Of a stretch of 64,000 nt of DNA, positions 50,130 through 58,411 are shown one piece after another. The stretch is from assembly GCF_050633425.1 (NCBI RefSeq), contig NZ_JBOEGM010000013.1, positions 248,001-312,000 on the forward strand, written 5' to 3'. The notes under the pieces are model-generated. The model saw nothing but the letters and a program-made list of their open reading frames with translations. It searched no databases and had not been told where the DNA came from. This stretch comes from Pelagimonas sp050633425. Its GTDB lineage: Bacteria; Pseudomonadota; Alphaproteobacteria; Rhodobacterales; Rhodobacteraceae. The translations under genes and the position numbers were made by a program. Numbering within the stretch: the first letter of the stretch is position 1; each line of letters starts with the position of its first letter.

Positions 50130-50237
50130 TGCGGCACCTTTTTCTTGCCGGGCAGCATAGGCTGGATAAACGCTCAAGCAAGCCGGTTTAGCAATTCGTT
50201 AATGTCGCAGTCTGGTGCAAGAGGCTGAAAGAAACGT

Positions 50238-50266
50238 TTCGGGCGGCCGTTTGTTGGCCGCCCGAA
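50238..50266 (-). terminator. Terminator of the pseudo-protease gene
   Basis: TTCGGGCGGCC, 7-base loop, GGCCGCCCGAA: a perfect 11-bp stem between the pseudo-protease stop at 50322 and the ppdK start. On the minus strand it is followed by ACGTTTCTTTC. Confidence 0.75.
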
Positions 50267-50321
50267 TGAGTTTTAACCTTTGATCACATCGCTGTTTGGC
50301 GGTGTGCAGCGGAGTTGTGAC

Positions 50322-52130
50322 CTATTCCCAGCAGCTGATCAAAACAGTTGTATCTGCGGCCAGCGCCGTCAGGTCTTCGGGGGCCATAACGCTGGCCCCG
50401 CGGCCAGTGGCAGAGCGAATGCCATTGCGTTGCAAAAAGGCTGTGATCTGCTCGGTTTTGGCGGCAAAGCTCACATCTTCGGGCAAACGGCGACTTCCGC
50501 TTTCGGCCTTGGTTTGCATCATGCCCACGACCAAGCCGCCTGCATCAAACACCGGGCCACCAGCGTCGCCGGGCAGCGATGCAAGAGCCAGACGTGCAAT
50601 TGCAGCTTCGCCCGACAGGCCTTGCAAGTCCTCCAACGTCCCAAAGGTCAACGTCGGCGCACTTAGGCGGCCACCAAAGCTATAGCCTGCTACAGCAATC
50701 TCCGACTGAAGACGCGGGGCATCGGTGCGAAAAGCCGCAACACGACGCGGTGCCAGGCTTTGGGCAGGGCGTAGAATCGCGACGCCAAGGGCCTCGTCGC
50801 TGGCGACCAATTTGGCCTCAAAGACACCATCCAATGTCAGACGTGAACAGCCCGCAACGGTTGCGGCGCTGGTCAGCACTGTGCCGGAGTTATCGACAAA
50901 AAAGCCGGAGGCGTTTTCACGCGGTGTGCGCACTTTTAGGCCCGACACCAGATCAACCGCTTGTCCGGCATCTGTGACGGCGGCCGGGTCCAATACGCCT
51001 TCGGTGCGCTGCCAGCTGTCTTGCATCAGTGCCAAGACCCGTGTGCGGCGTTCTTCATCGCCCGTTGGCCAGATCAGGGTAAAGCCTTTGATCTCTCCAT
51101 TGCGCAGGCCAACTTCGGTATGGCTGGTGATTTTTGCGTTTTCACCCGTCAGCAAAAAGCCCGATTTGTCGCGCTTGCGTTTGCCGTCGAGCGGAACGAT
51201 TTCAAGCGTTTGCATGATCTCATAGAGGCCGTTCATGGTTTTGCGATCGCCCGGTTGGCTGATCAATAAAACCTGCGCACCGTCGACAACACCCGTCGCG
51301 TTCAACAAGGCAAATGGAGCTTCGTAGCGATCAAACGATACCGCTCCCATGGGCAATTGCATGGCAATCCCCGCACGCGGGTCACTGAACTCGGCCATGC
51401 CCATGCCATCGAGAATGGCGTTGTACTGGCGCAGCAATTCGGCGCGCTGCAGGGTGGTTAGAATACCGGTTTTTTCAAAACCGTTTTGAATTTGCCATTC
51501 GCCCATAGCGCGGCGGGTGCCCCGTCCAAAGGCTCCGTCAATGCCGGCCGTATAAACGCCGGCCCATTTCATGGCGATCTGCAAATCCTTGCGTTCGTCA
51601 CGGGTCAGCTTGGCTTCGCTGGCACGAGCTTGGCGCGGAGTCTCTTCGACGATTTCGGGTTCAGGGGCCGGTTGTCGTGCGGCTTGCGGGGCAGGGGTTG
51701 CGGCTTCGAGCACAGTTTCGGCCACAGGTTCCGCCGGAATTTGAGCCGGTTCAGCTTGCGTCACCTCTGGTGTAGGGCGCGGCGTAAGTGTGGTCAGTGT
51801 CTGCGACCCAACCGGCCAAAACTGACGCCCATAGGCCCGCGGCACTTCGATATAGGCATCTGCCGGGATGAGGCGGCGGCGCTGCAGATCAAACAAAACG
51901 TCCTGCGCCTCGGTGCGGCTATAGGGGCCAAGCGCCACGCCATACCACCCGCCACCAAGCGAAAACCCGTTCACATCGGGCAATTTGCCTGCATAATCAT
52001 TCACGCTGCTTTGCGCACCATTCAAAGAGGTGCGCGCCTCGATCTGGATGAAGACGGACTCGTCTTGCGCAAAGGCCACGCCCGCTGTCAGCACCAAGGC
52101 TGTCAGCCCTCCAATCAAACTCTTCTTCAT
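50322..52130 (-). CDS. Exported pseudo-protease: SPOR-like, peptidoglycan-binding and inactive trypsin-like domains
   Basis: 602 residues with a signal peptide (MKKSLIGGLTALVLTAGVAF). Residues 25-110 resemble a SPOR domain (FSLGGGWYGVALGPYSRTEA). After an Ala/Pro/Glu linker, residues 180-235 form a peptidoglycan-binding domain (LQIAMKWAGVYTAGIDGAFG, RGTRRAMGEWQ). From about 400 a trypsin/HtrA-type fold follows (SGFFVDNSGTVLTSAATVAG, DEALGVAILRP, LPGDAGGPVFDAGGLVVGMM). The catalytic His is replaced by Ala (near 419) and the nucleophile Ser by Ala (near 523), so it should be inactive. It is probably a periplasmic, wall-binding scaffold or regulator. An upstream in-frame TTG at 52136 is an alternative start. 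Confidence 0.85.
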   Translation of the reverse strand: MKKSLIGGLTALVLTAGVAFAQDESVFIQIEARTSLNGAQSSVNDYAGKLPDVNGFSLGGGWYGVALGPYSRTEAQDVLFDLQRRRLIPADAYIEVPRAYGRQFWPVGSQTLTTLTPRPTPEVTQAEPAQIPAEPVAETVLEAATPAPQAARQPAPEPEIVEETPRQARASEAKLTRDERKDLQIAMKWAGVYTAGIDGAFGRGTRRAMGEWQIQNGFEKTGILTTLQRAELLRQYNAILDGMGMAEFSDPRAGIAMQLPMGAVSFDRYEAPFALLNATGVVDGAQVLLISQPGDRKTMNGLYEIMQTLEIVPLDGKRKRDKSGFLLTGENAKITSHTEVGLRNGEIKGFTLIWPTGDEERRTRVLALMQDSWQRTEGVLDPAAVTDAGQAVDLVSGLKVRTPRENASGFFVDNSGTVLTSAATVAGCSRLTLDGVFEAKLVASDEALGVAILRPAQSLAPRRVAAFRTDAPRLQSEIAVAGYSFGGRLSAPTLTFGTLEDLQGLSGEAAIARLALASLPGDAGGPVFDAGGLVVGMMQTKAESGSRRLPEDVSFAAKTEQITAFLQRNGIRSATGRGASVMAPEDLTALAADTTVLISCWE

Positions 52131-52307
52131 TCGCAATTTAGACCCCGGGTCACAATCAATATCCTGTCCATTCAGGCATTCTTAGCAGATGCTTGCCCGG
52201 TTGCACGTCAAAAGTACGTGCGCGCCCGCAGCCAGAGTTGACCCCAGCCGCCAGCCCGCCTAATCAGGCGACACGTATGAACGCTCCGACAGACCAGGAA
52301 TGATGTG

Positions 52308-53261
52308 ATGGCCGAGACTTTGCCCAAACCAAGAAGCTTTCAGGAAATCATCCTGCGCCTTCAAACCTATTGGGCGTCAAAAGGTTGTGCAATTCTGCAG
52401 CCTTACGATATGGAGGTCGGGGCCGGAACCTTCCATCCCGCGACCACTTTGCGCTCGCTCGGATCCAACGCTTGGGCGGCTGCTTATGTCCAGCCGTCGC
52501 GCCGTCCGACCGATGGTCGCTACGGTGAGAATCCCAACCGCTTACAGCATTATTACCAGTATCAAGTCATCATCAAACCAAGCCCGCCCGATTTGCAGGC
52601 GCTTTACCTTGGCTCTCTCCAAGCGATTGGTATCGACATGGCTCTGCATGATGTGCGCTTTGTCGAGGACGATTGGGAAAGCCCAACACTGGGTGCGTGG
52701 GGCCTTGGTTGGGAAGTTTGGTGTGACGGCATGGAAGTGTCGCAATTCACCTATTTTCAACAGGTTGGCGGCCATGACTGCGCACCGGTATCTGGTGAGC
52801 TGACCTATGGTTTGGAACGGTTGGCGATCTATATCCTGGGTGTCGATCACGTCATGGACATGCCGTTTAACGACCCGACGTCGCCCAATCCGCTGACCTA
52901 TGGTGATGTGTTCAAACAGACCGAACAGGAATATTCACGCTGGAACTTTGATGTGGCCGACACGGATGTATTGCTGCGCCATTTCGAAGAGGCCGAAGCC
53001 GAATGCGCCAAAATTCTGATGCAGGACCATGTCGACCCCAAAACCGGCAAGCGCATCATCATGGTCCACCCGGCCTATGATCAGGCGATCAAAGCCAGCC
53101 ATATCTTTAACCTGCTCGATGCACGTGGCGTGATTTCGGTCACCGAACGTCAGGCCTATATCGGCCGAGTGCGTGCGCTGACCAAAATGTGCGCCGATGC
53201 CTTTGTGCTGACCGAAGCTGGTGGATTCGACCCAAGTGCCAATGGGGGGAATGCGGCGTGA
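52308..53261 (+). CDS. glyQ: Glycine-tRNA ligase alpha subunit
   Basis: 317 residues, the alpha2beta2-type catalytic subunit. Signatures: SFQEIILRLQTYWASKGCAI, QPYDMEVGAGTFHPATTLRS, YVQPSRRPTDGRYGENPNRL, FTYFQQVGGHDCAPVSGELT and YGLERLAIYILGVDHVMDM. The ATG at 52308 follows AGGAATGAT; a GTG directly upstream is possible. Its stop overlaps the next start as GTGA, so the small membrane protein gene is coupled between glyQ and glyS. Confidence 0.97.
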   Translation: MAETLPKPRSFQEIILRLQTYWASKGCAILQPYDMEVGAGTFHPATTLRSLGSNAWAAAYVQPSRRPTDGRYGENPNRLQHYYQYQVIIKPSPPDLQALYLGSLQAIGIDMALHDVRFVEDDWESPTLGAWGLGWEVWCDGMEVSQFTYFQQVGGHDCAPVSGELTYGLERLAIYILGVDHVMDMPFNDPTSPNPLTYGDVFKQTEQEYSRWNFDVADTDVLLRHFEEAEAECAKILMQDHVDPKTGKRIIMVHPAYDQAIKASHIFNLLDARGVISVTERQAYIGRVRALTKMCADAFVLTEAGGFDPSANGGNAA

Positions 53262-53785
53262 ACGCTGGCAAACTGATCGGTGGGGGAATCGTCGTGAGTG
53301 CTTTGGTTTTCGGGGCCGTTGTTTACTATATGCAGATCTATCACTTCTACGAAGAGGTGAAGGCCAACGGCACCGCTGATGTTGAAATGACCGTTATGGC
53401 ATCCGGCACAGTTGAACCAATCCTCTATGAGGATTTCAAAGCAATTGACGCCGAAAGCTCGCCGATCCGCTATCGTGCTTGCTTCACCACGCCAATGTCT
53501 TTCCCGATGTTGACAGAAACCTATGAAAACTACGAAGGCGCGGTTCCCAAAAACGCCCCCGATTGGTTTGACTGTTTTGACGCGGCTGCCATTGGGGCCG
53601 AGATCGAGGCCGGTACGGCGCTGGTCTTTACCGGGCAGCGCAACTTTGAATGGGGCATCGACCGCGTGGTTGCCATCACCGATGATGGGCGCGGCTATGT
53701 CTGGCACGAGATTAATCAATGTGGTGATAAGGCCTATGACGGCTCACCACTGGGCAAAGATTGCCCGCCCCGAGACGGAGAATAA
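53258..53785 (+). CDS. Membrane-anchored conserved protein between glyQ and glyS
   Basis: 175 residues from a GTG at 53258 that overlaps the glyQ stop (GTGA). One N-terminal hydrophobic helix (LIGGGIVVSALVFGAVVYYM) anchors a periplasmic domain with YEDFKAIDAESSPIRYRACF, APDWFDCFDAAAIGAEI and HEINQCGDKAYDGSPLGKDC. Several cysteines may form disulfides. I recall a Rhodobacterales-specific DUF (perhaps DUF6446) at this position but cannot confirm. It ends four bases before glyS. The link to tRNA charging is by position only. Confidence 0.78.
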   Translation: MNAGKLIGGGIVVSALVFGAVVYYMQIYHFYEEVKANGTADVEMTVMASGTVEPILYEDFKAIDAESSPIRYRACFTTPMSFPMLTETYENYEGAVPKNAPDWFDCFDAAAIGAEIEAGTALVFTGQRNFEWGIDRVVAITDDGRGYVWHEINQCGDKAYDGSPLGKDCPPRDGE

Positions 53786-53788
53786 CCC

Positions 53789-56035
53789 ATGCCCGACTTA
53801 TTGATCGAACTGTTTTCCGAGGAAATTCCAGCCCGTATGCAAGGCAAAGCGGCGGCGGACCTCCAGAAACTGGTCACCGACGGTCTGGTTGAGGCCGGTT
53901 TGACCTATGCGGGCGCGCGTGCCTTTTCGACACCGCGCCGGTTGACCTTGGCGCTGGATGGGCTGTTGGCCCAGTCACCAACTCTGCGCGAAGAGCGTCG
54001 CGGCCCCAAAGTCGGTGCACCGGACAAAGCGCTGGAAGGGTTCATGCGGGGGGCCGGGGTCACACGTGATCAGCTCGAAGAGCGTGAGGACAAAAAGGGT
54101 TCGTTTTTCTATGCCTGCGTTGTGACCGAAGGCCGCCCGGCGGCTGCGATCACCGCTGAGGTGCTTGAAAAAACTATCCGCAATTTCCCGTGGCCCAAGT
54201 CTATGCGCTGGGGCTCTGGCGCTTTGCGTTGGGTCCGTCCTTTGCATCGTATCACCTGCATTCTGGTTGACGAAGCCGGGACAGAGATTGTGCCTTTGGA
54301 CATTGATGGCATCGTGTCTGGTCAGACCACCGAAGGCCACCGTTTCATGGGCGGCGAGCCGTTTACTGTGACCTCGTTTGAGGATTACGAAAGCCAGCTG
54401 AAACGCAACCGCGTTGTGCTCTCTGCGGATGAACGCGCCGAAGCGATTTGGAACGACGCGACCAATGCCGCCTTTGCGCTGGGCCTTGAGGTTGTGGAAG
54501 ACAAGGGGCTGTTGCGTGAGGTTGCCGGTCTGGTCGAATGGCCAGTCGTGTTGATGGGCGACATCGACGATGAGTTTTTGGAGCTGCCGCCTGAGGTGCT
54601 TCAGACGTCGATGAAAGAGCACCAGAAGTTTTTCTCGGTGCGCAATCCCAAGACCGACCGGATCGAAAAATGGATCACCGTTTCCAATATCGAAACCGCT
54701 GATAATGGCGCGACCATCCTTGCTGGGAACCAAAAGGTTCTGGCGGCGCGTTTGGCGGATGCGAAATTCTTTTGGGAAAACGATTTGCGCGTTGCGCAGC
54801 GCGAAGGCTTGGGTGCGTGGACAGACCGTTTGTCCAACGTGACTTTCCACCGCGAGCTTGGCTCGCAATCAGCCCGGATTGATCGCATCGCCAAACTGGC
54901 ACGGGCGCTTGCCCCTGCGGTTGGGGCCGACGCGGATTTGGCCGAACAGGCGGCGCGCGTAGCCAAGGCTGATCTCAGCTCTGAGATGGTCTATGAGTTC
55001 CCTGAACTTCAAGGGCTTATGGGGCGGTACTATGCCAAGGCTGCAGGCCTCCCGGATGAGGTCGCCAATGCCTGTGAAGAGCATTACTCGCCGCTTGGCC
55101 CGTCTGATGATGTCCCATCAGCGCCAGTCTCCGTTGCAGTGTCTTTGGCGGATAAGCTCGATACGCTCACCGGTTTCTGGGCCATCGACGAAAAACCCAC
55201 CGGGTCCAAAGACCCTTACGCGCTGCGCCGTGCTGCGCTGGGTGTGATCCGGTTGGTGTTGTCCAATGGCGCGCGTTTGCATTTGGATCGCTTCATCGAC
55301 GCACAGCTGGTGCGCCATGAACGCCATATCCAAAACGGTGCGGATCGTGTTGATCTCGAAGCTTTGGATTCACTGGTGGATGAAATCGCTGATCACGGCG
55401 TGTTTGGTGCTGCACTGCGCACTATTCTGGACCGCGTCAAGGGCGAAGGTGTCGAGGCCGAAGAAGGCACTGTTTTGCGCACCGTTGGTGACAAGGTTCC
55501 TGATTTGTCGACCGATCTGCTGGCGTTTTTCCATGATCGTCTCAAGGTGCACCTGCGTGACGAAGGCATCCGGCATGATGTCATTGACGCCTGTCTTGCG
55601 ATGGAAGGCGGCGATGATTTGCGTCTGTTGGTCACCCGCGCCGAAGCGCTGGCTGCGTTTATGAAGACCGACGACGGTGTGAACCTCGTCCAAGGTTTCA
55701 AACGCGCCAATAACATCCTCTCACAGGCCGAGGAAAAGGATGGGGTTGAGTATTCCTATGGGGCGGATGTGAAATTCGCCGAGGATGACAGCGAAAAGGC
55801 GCTGTTTGCAGCTTTGGACGCGTCGGATGCCAAAATCGCCCCGGCGATGCAGGCCGAAGATTATGCCGCTGCAATGGAAGCCATGGCCGGTCTGCGCGCC
55901 CCGATTGATGCGTTCTTTGAGGCGGTTCAGGTGAATTCGGATAACTCCGTGGTGCGCCGCAATCGCTTGAACCTGTTGTCGCGCATTCGGGTGACATGCC
56001 TGCAAGTCGCCGATTTGACGAAGCTTGAAGGGTGA
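53789..56035 (+). CDS. glyS: Glycine-tRNA ligase beta subunit
   Basis: 748 residues. The N-terminus MPDLLIELFSEEIPARMQGK is the family signature, followed by GARAFSTPRRLTLALDGL and FPWPKSMRWGSGALRWVRPL, then the HD-like region (LASYYRE-type, here ELQGLMGRYYAKAAGLPDEV) and the C-terminal DALR anticodon-binding domain (ELDSLVDEI-like DSLVDEIADHGVFG and LNLLSRIRVTCLQVADLTKL). It binds tRNA(Gly) and completes the alpha2beta2 enzyme with GlyQ. GGAG precedes the ATG. Two tandem hairpins follow the stop. Confidence 0.97.
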   Translation: MPDLLIELFSEEIPARMQGKAAADLQKLVTDGLVEAGLTYAGARAFSTPRRLTLALDGLLAQSPTLREERRGPKVGAPDKALEGFMRGAGVTRDQLEEREDKKGSFFYACVVTEGRPAAAITAEVLEKTIRNFPWPKSMRWGSGALRWVRPLHRITCILVDEAGTEIVPLDIDGIVSGQTTEGHRFMGGEPFTVTSFEDYESQLKRNRVVLSADERAEAIWNDATNAAFALGLEVVEDKGLLREVAGLVEWPVVLMGDIDDEFLELPPEVLQTSMKEHQKFFSVRNPKTDRIEKWITVSNIETADNGATILAGNQKVLAARLADAKFFWENDLRVAQREGLGAWTDRLSNVTFHRELGSQSARIDRIAKLARALAPAVGADADLAEQAARVAKADLSSEMVYEFPELQGLMGRYYAKAAGLPDEVANACEEHYSPLGPSDDVPSAPVSVAVSLADKLDTLTGFWAIDEKPTGSKDPYALRRAALGVIRLVLSNGARLHLDRFIDAQLVRHERHIQNGADRVDLEALDSLVDEIADHGVFGAALRTILDRVKGEGVEAEEGTVLRTVGDKVPDLSTDLLAFFHDRLKVHLRDEGIRHDVIDACLAMEGGDDLRLLVTRAEALAAFMKTDDGVNLVQGFKRANNILSQAEEKDGVEYSYGADVKFAEDDSEKALFAALDASDAKIAPAMQAEDYAAAMEAMAGLRAPIDAFFEAVQVNSDNSVVRRNRLNLLSRIRVTCLQVADLTKLEG

Positions 56036-56043
56036 TCATCAGT

Positions 56044-56081
56044 CCGGCCTCTTGAGGCCGGTGGTTTGTCCGGGGGACAAA
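56044..56081 (+). terminator. Two tandem hairpins after glyS
   Basis: CCGGCCT-CTTG-AGGCCGG (56044-56061) and TTTGTCC-GGG-GGACAAA (56065-56081) follow the glyS stop within 46 bp. Neither has a T run, but together they probably protect or end the glyQS mRNA. Confidence 0.5.
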
Positions 56082-56188
56082 GCATGGTGATCACGGGCGG
56101 AGCCTAATCATAACATGGGTCGCGCTTAGGGCGGCCGAAACAAATATGCGACGGTTTGGCAGAAACCCGATCAAAGCTCGAGATAGAG

Positions 56189-56215
56189 ACAGGGCGGGGG
56201 CTTTCCCCGCCCTGT
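56189..56215. terminator. Strong GC hairpin, probable terminator between glyS and the hemerythrin gene
   Basis: ACAGGGCGGGG and CCCCGCCCTGT form a perfect 11-bp stem with a 5-base loop. Downstream on the + strand is GACGTTTTAGG, and on the minus strand a pyrimidine-rich CTCTATCTC. It may serve both converging genes. Confidence 0.6.
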
Positions 56216-56235
56216 GACGTTTTAGGGGTTGTAAA

Positions 56236-56292
56236 CAGTCCCGCTCGGCTTAGCGCAGGCAAGCCCCGGACCGCTTGCATTGGCGGGGACTG
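56236..56292 (-). ncRNA. Possible structured RNA or 3' UTR element beyond the hemerythrin gene
   Basis: CAGTCCCGC (56236-56244) and GCGGGGACTG (56283-56292) pair with one bulge, enclosing a GCAAGC/GCTTGC helix. The strong hairpin at 56189-56215 would lie at its 3' end on the minus strand. The fold is seen by eye only, and the element may be just an mRNA tail. Confidence 0.25.
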
Positions 56293-56320
56293 CCCGCTCT
56301 TGGGCTCGGCGCTTCTGTGA

Positions 56321-56887
56321 TTACCCGCGCAGGGCGTGGTGCAGCAGGATCGGCACTGCCAGATCTTCTTCATCGTTCAGATGGCGCTCCAGAAAACCGC
56401 CGATGGCCTCTGCCGTTTCATGCAACACGCCTGCCTCATCATACATCTGAGCGGGTTCTAGCGTCGCCAGTTGCACCACCCGATTGCCTGTCTTGGCCAA
56501 CCGATCCAAAAGCGCATCAAGCTCTTCGTGATCGCTTTCCAGCATCTCCAACCCACGGGCAAATCGCGGGTCTGCGGCCTCAAGTTCGGGAAAGAACGAA
56601 CGATCCTCCCAGCCGTGATGCCCGTGCAGGTTGCCAATCAAAAGATTGCCAAAATGAGCCAAACGCCCAGTATAGACTTTGTCTTCAAGATCGTGATCCA
56701 AAAAGCTTTGTGTGTCTTCCTGCACCAATCTTGTTAGATCGCGGAACATTTGATGTGCGCCCATCCAATTCTGAATAGAGCGGGCGAAATTCGGATGGTC
56801 CTTCCAGCCATCGCGTGGAAGGGTCCGAAGCAAGGCCTGCATTTCGGTTGGCAGGCCTTTACGGGTTTTGATGTTGTATTGGGTCAT
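56321..56887 (-). CDS. Hemerythrin-domain protein
   Basis: 188 residues, all helical in character. The metal ligands of a hemerythrin-like domain are visible: His in NWMGAHQMFRDL, HxxxE-type LHGHHGWEDRSFFPEL, SDHEELDALLDRL and FLERHLNDEEDLAVPILL. Such proteins bind a di-iron centre and sense or carry O2, NO or related species. It starts with ATG at 56887; no strong ribosome-binding site is visible. The EamA transporter gene lies upstream on the same strand, 76 bp away. Confidence 0.87.
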   Translation of the reverse strand: MTQYNIKTRKGLPTEMQALLRTLPRDGWKDHPNFARSIQNWMGAHQMFRDLTRLVQEDTQSFLDHDLEDKVYTGRLAHFGNLLIGNLHGHHGWEDRSFFPELEAADPRFARGLEMLESDHEELDALLDRLAKTGNRVVQLATLEPAQMYDEAGVLHETAEAIGGFLERHLNDEEDLAVPILLHHALRG

Positions 56888-56962
56888 GCCAACCCAGATA
56901 GGTGTGGGTTATAATATAACAATGACGCATCCGTGCACAGAGTTGGGGCGCAATCGCACCAA

Positions 56963-57862
56963 CTAGCGGCGGAAAATTCCGATCAATGACCGCCATTGCC
57001 CCAATGCCATCCCGCTCAGGATCAACACAAGCGCGACAAAGAATTGCCATGGCAGCTCCTCACCCAGCAAAAATGCGCCATAGATCATTGCCCAGATTGG
57101 CACCTGATAATTCACCAGCGTCATAAATACCGATCCGGCGCTTTTGATCACCCGGATGCGCAAAAGGTTCATTGCGGCCGTTTGCATCAACCCGAGCATC
57201 AAGATCGCCCCGCCGGGGCGGATGCCTTGCCAGTCTGGCACGCCTTCGATCCACAACATCAATGGGATCAATACAACCGCTCCGACCGCCATGGTGAGGG
57301 CCGTTAGGGTGAGCGGCGCAACAGGTGGGCAATTGCGTGTCAGGATTGATGATACCGAGTAACAAAACGCGGCCGCCAGGCAGGCAAGCTGTGCCAAGGG
57401 AGCGGTGGATTGACCAAGCTCTAACACCCCCGGACCGATCAGGACCAAAGCGCCACAAAAGCCGACGACGACACCAACCGCGCGCCGGAGGATCATGCGC
57501 TCGTCACCCCAGAAATGCGCCAGAACCAAGACCATTAAGGGAATGGTCGCCATCGCCAATCCGCCAAAGCTTGAAGGGACATGTTGCAAGCCCCAGCTCA
57601 GAAGCAAAAACGGCACGGCAGTGCTGAGCAAACCCAAGGTGATGATAGAGCGCCAAAGGCCGGGTTGTGGTGCGGGAAGGCCCTGACCGGCCAAAGGCAT
57701 CGCGATCAGCAACACCAGCGCGCCAAGGCTTGTGCGCGCCGTGGCAACGGTGATTGGCCCATACCCTTCGAGAGCGACCGACATGAACATGAAGGCGCTG
57801 CCCCAAACGAGGGCGAGAATGCAGATAGAGAGCCAGTCGGTGCGTGTCGCGGTGTCGATCAT
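56963..57862 (-). CDS. EamA/DMT-family transporter
   Basis: 299 residues with ten predicted membrane helices in two repeated EamA halves (LSICILALVWGSAFMFMSVA, IITLGLLSTAVPFLLLSWGL; later LACLAAAFCYSVSSILTRNC, VNYQVPIWAMIYGAFLLGEE). The group exports amino acids, nucleosides or other metabolites; the substrate is unknown. Its ATG overlaps the stop of the upstream gene (ATGA), so the two are translationally coupled. Confidence 0.9.
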   Translation of the reverse strand: MIDTATRTDWLSICILALVWGSAFMFMSVALEGYGPITVATARTSLGALVLLIAMPLAGQGLPAPQPGLWRSIITLGLLSTAVPFLLLSWGLQHVPSSFGGLAMATIPLMVLVLAHFWGDERMILRRAVGVVVGFCGALVLIGPGVLELGQSTAPLAQLACLAAAFCYSVSSILTRNCPPVAPLTLTALTMAVGAVVLIPLMLWIEGVPDWQGIRPGGAILMLGLMQTAAMNLLRIRVIKSAGSVFMTLVNYQVPIWAMIYGAFLLGEELPWQFFVALVLILSGMALGQWRSLIGIFRR

Positions 57863-58326
57863 AGGGCCTCAAAATGTTCATTTATTGCGATACGCCAGAT
57901 ATCGTGCGCGAACCTGGGGGTGGAGCTGTGTTCCATGTGTCCGATTGCGCTCTTCTGGCTGCGAGTAAGCTTTTTGAAATCCGTTGGCCAACGCGCCAAG
58001 GACCTTCGAAACAGCTCCAAGGCTTCTTGGCTGTTGCCAAGTTCGGCATGCGCGATGGCGCGGGATCTCAATACCTTGTTTTTGCCCTTGGCTCTCTTGT
58101 GATCCGCGGGCGGGAGGACGTTATGAACGATCTTCGCTCTGGCATCGCTGCGATCACAGTAGTCCAAGCGCTCTTTGGGAGGCAGCTTAAGGTTGGAGCA
58201 ATTCGTGTCGAACCAAGCAAACTGGGCCAAGTAAAGCCAAAGACCTAGGAAACCGATCGGGACCGAAAATAAAATTAATTTGGCAAGCTTGTCAGCGTGC
58301 AGCTCACGATCGCGTTCTGAATACAT
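57859..58326 (-). CDS. Membrane protein with TPR-like segment, coupled to the EamA gene
   Basis: 155 residues from the ATG at 58326 (a TTG at 58341 is possible). One hydrophobic helix near the N-terminus (LILFSVPIGFLGLWLYLAQF) and a TPR-like helix pair (VLRSRAIAHAELGNSQEALE, then LFRRSLARWPTDF). Cys pairs flank the hydrophobic helix region. No family recognised. The four-base overlap with the EamA start and membrane topology suggest a common task; the ribosome-binding site is weak. Confidence 0.6.
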   Translation of the reverse strand: MYSERDRELHADKLAKLILFSVPIGFLGLWLYLAQFAWFDTNCSNLKLPPKERLDYCDRSDARAKIVHNVLPPADHKRAKGKNKVLRSRAIAHAELGNSQEALELFRRSLARWPTDFKKLTRSQKSAIGHMEHSSTPRFAHDIWRIAINEHFEAL

Positions 58327-58344
58327 TTGGCACGTCCACAAAAC

Positions 58345-58377
58345 AAAAAGGGTGCCCCAATCTCTAGGGCACCCCTT
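58345..58377 (-). terminator. Intrinsic terminator of ilvC
   Basis: GGGTGCCC and GGGCACCC form an 8-bp stem with a 9-base loop; on the minus strand TTTTTGTTTTG follows directly. It lies 35 bp beyond the ilvC stop. Confidence 0.85.
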
Positions 58378-58411
58378 GTTTGACTAGGTTACGGTTCAAA
58401 CCGCAAGACGC

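Noticed and set aside
50191..50215. CtrA-like site (TTAG-N7-TTAA) before ppdK
   Set aside because: One half-site is imperfect and the position relative to a promoter is unclear; too weak to call.
56104..56373. 89-codon minus-strand open frame after the hemerythrin gene
   Set aside because: It crosses the strong hairpin at 56189 and overlaps the hemerythrin stop; composition is not protein-like.
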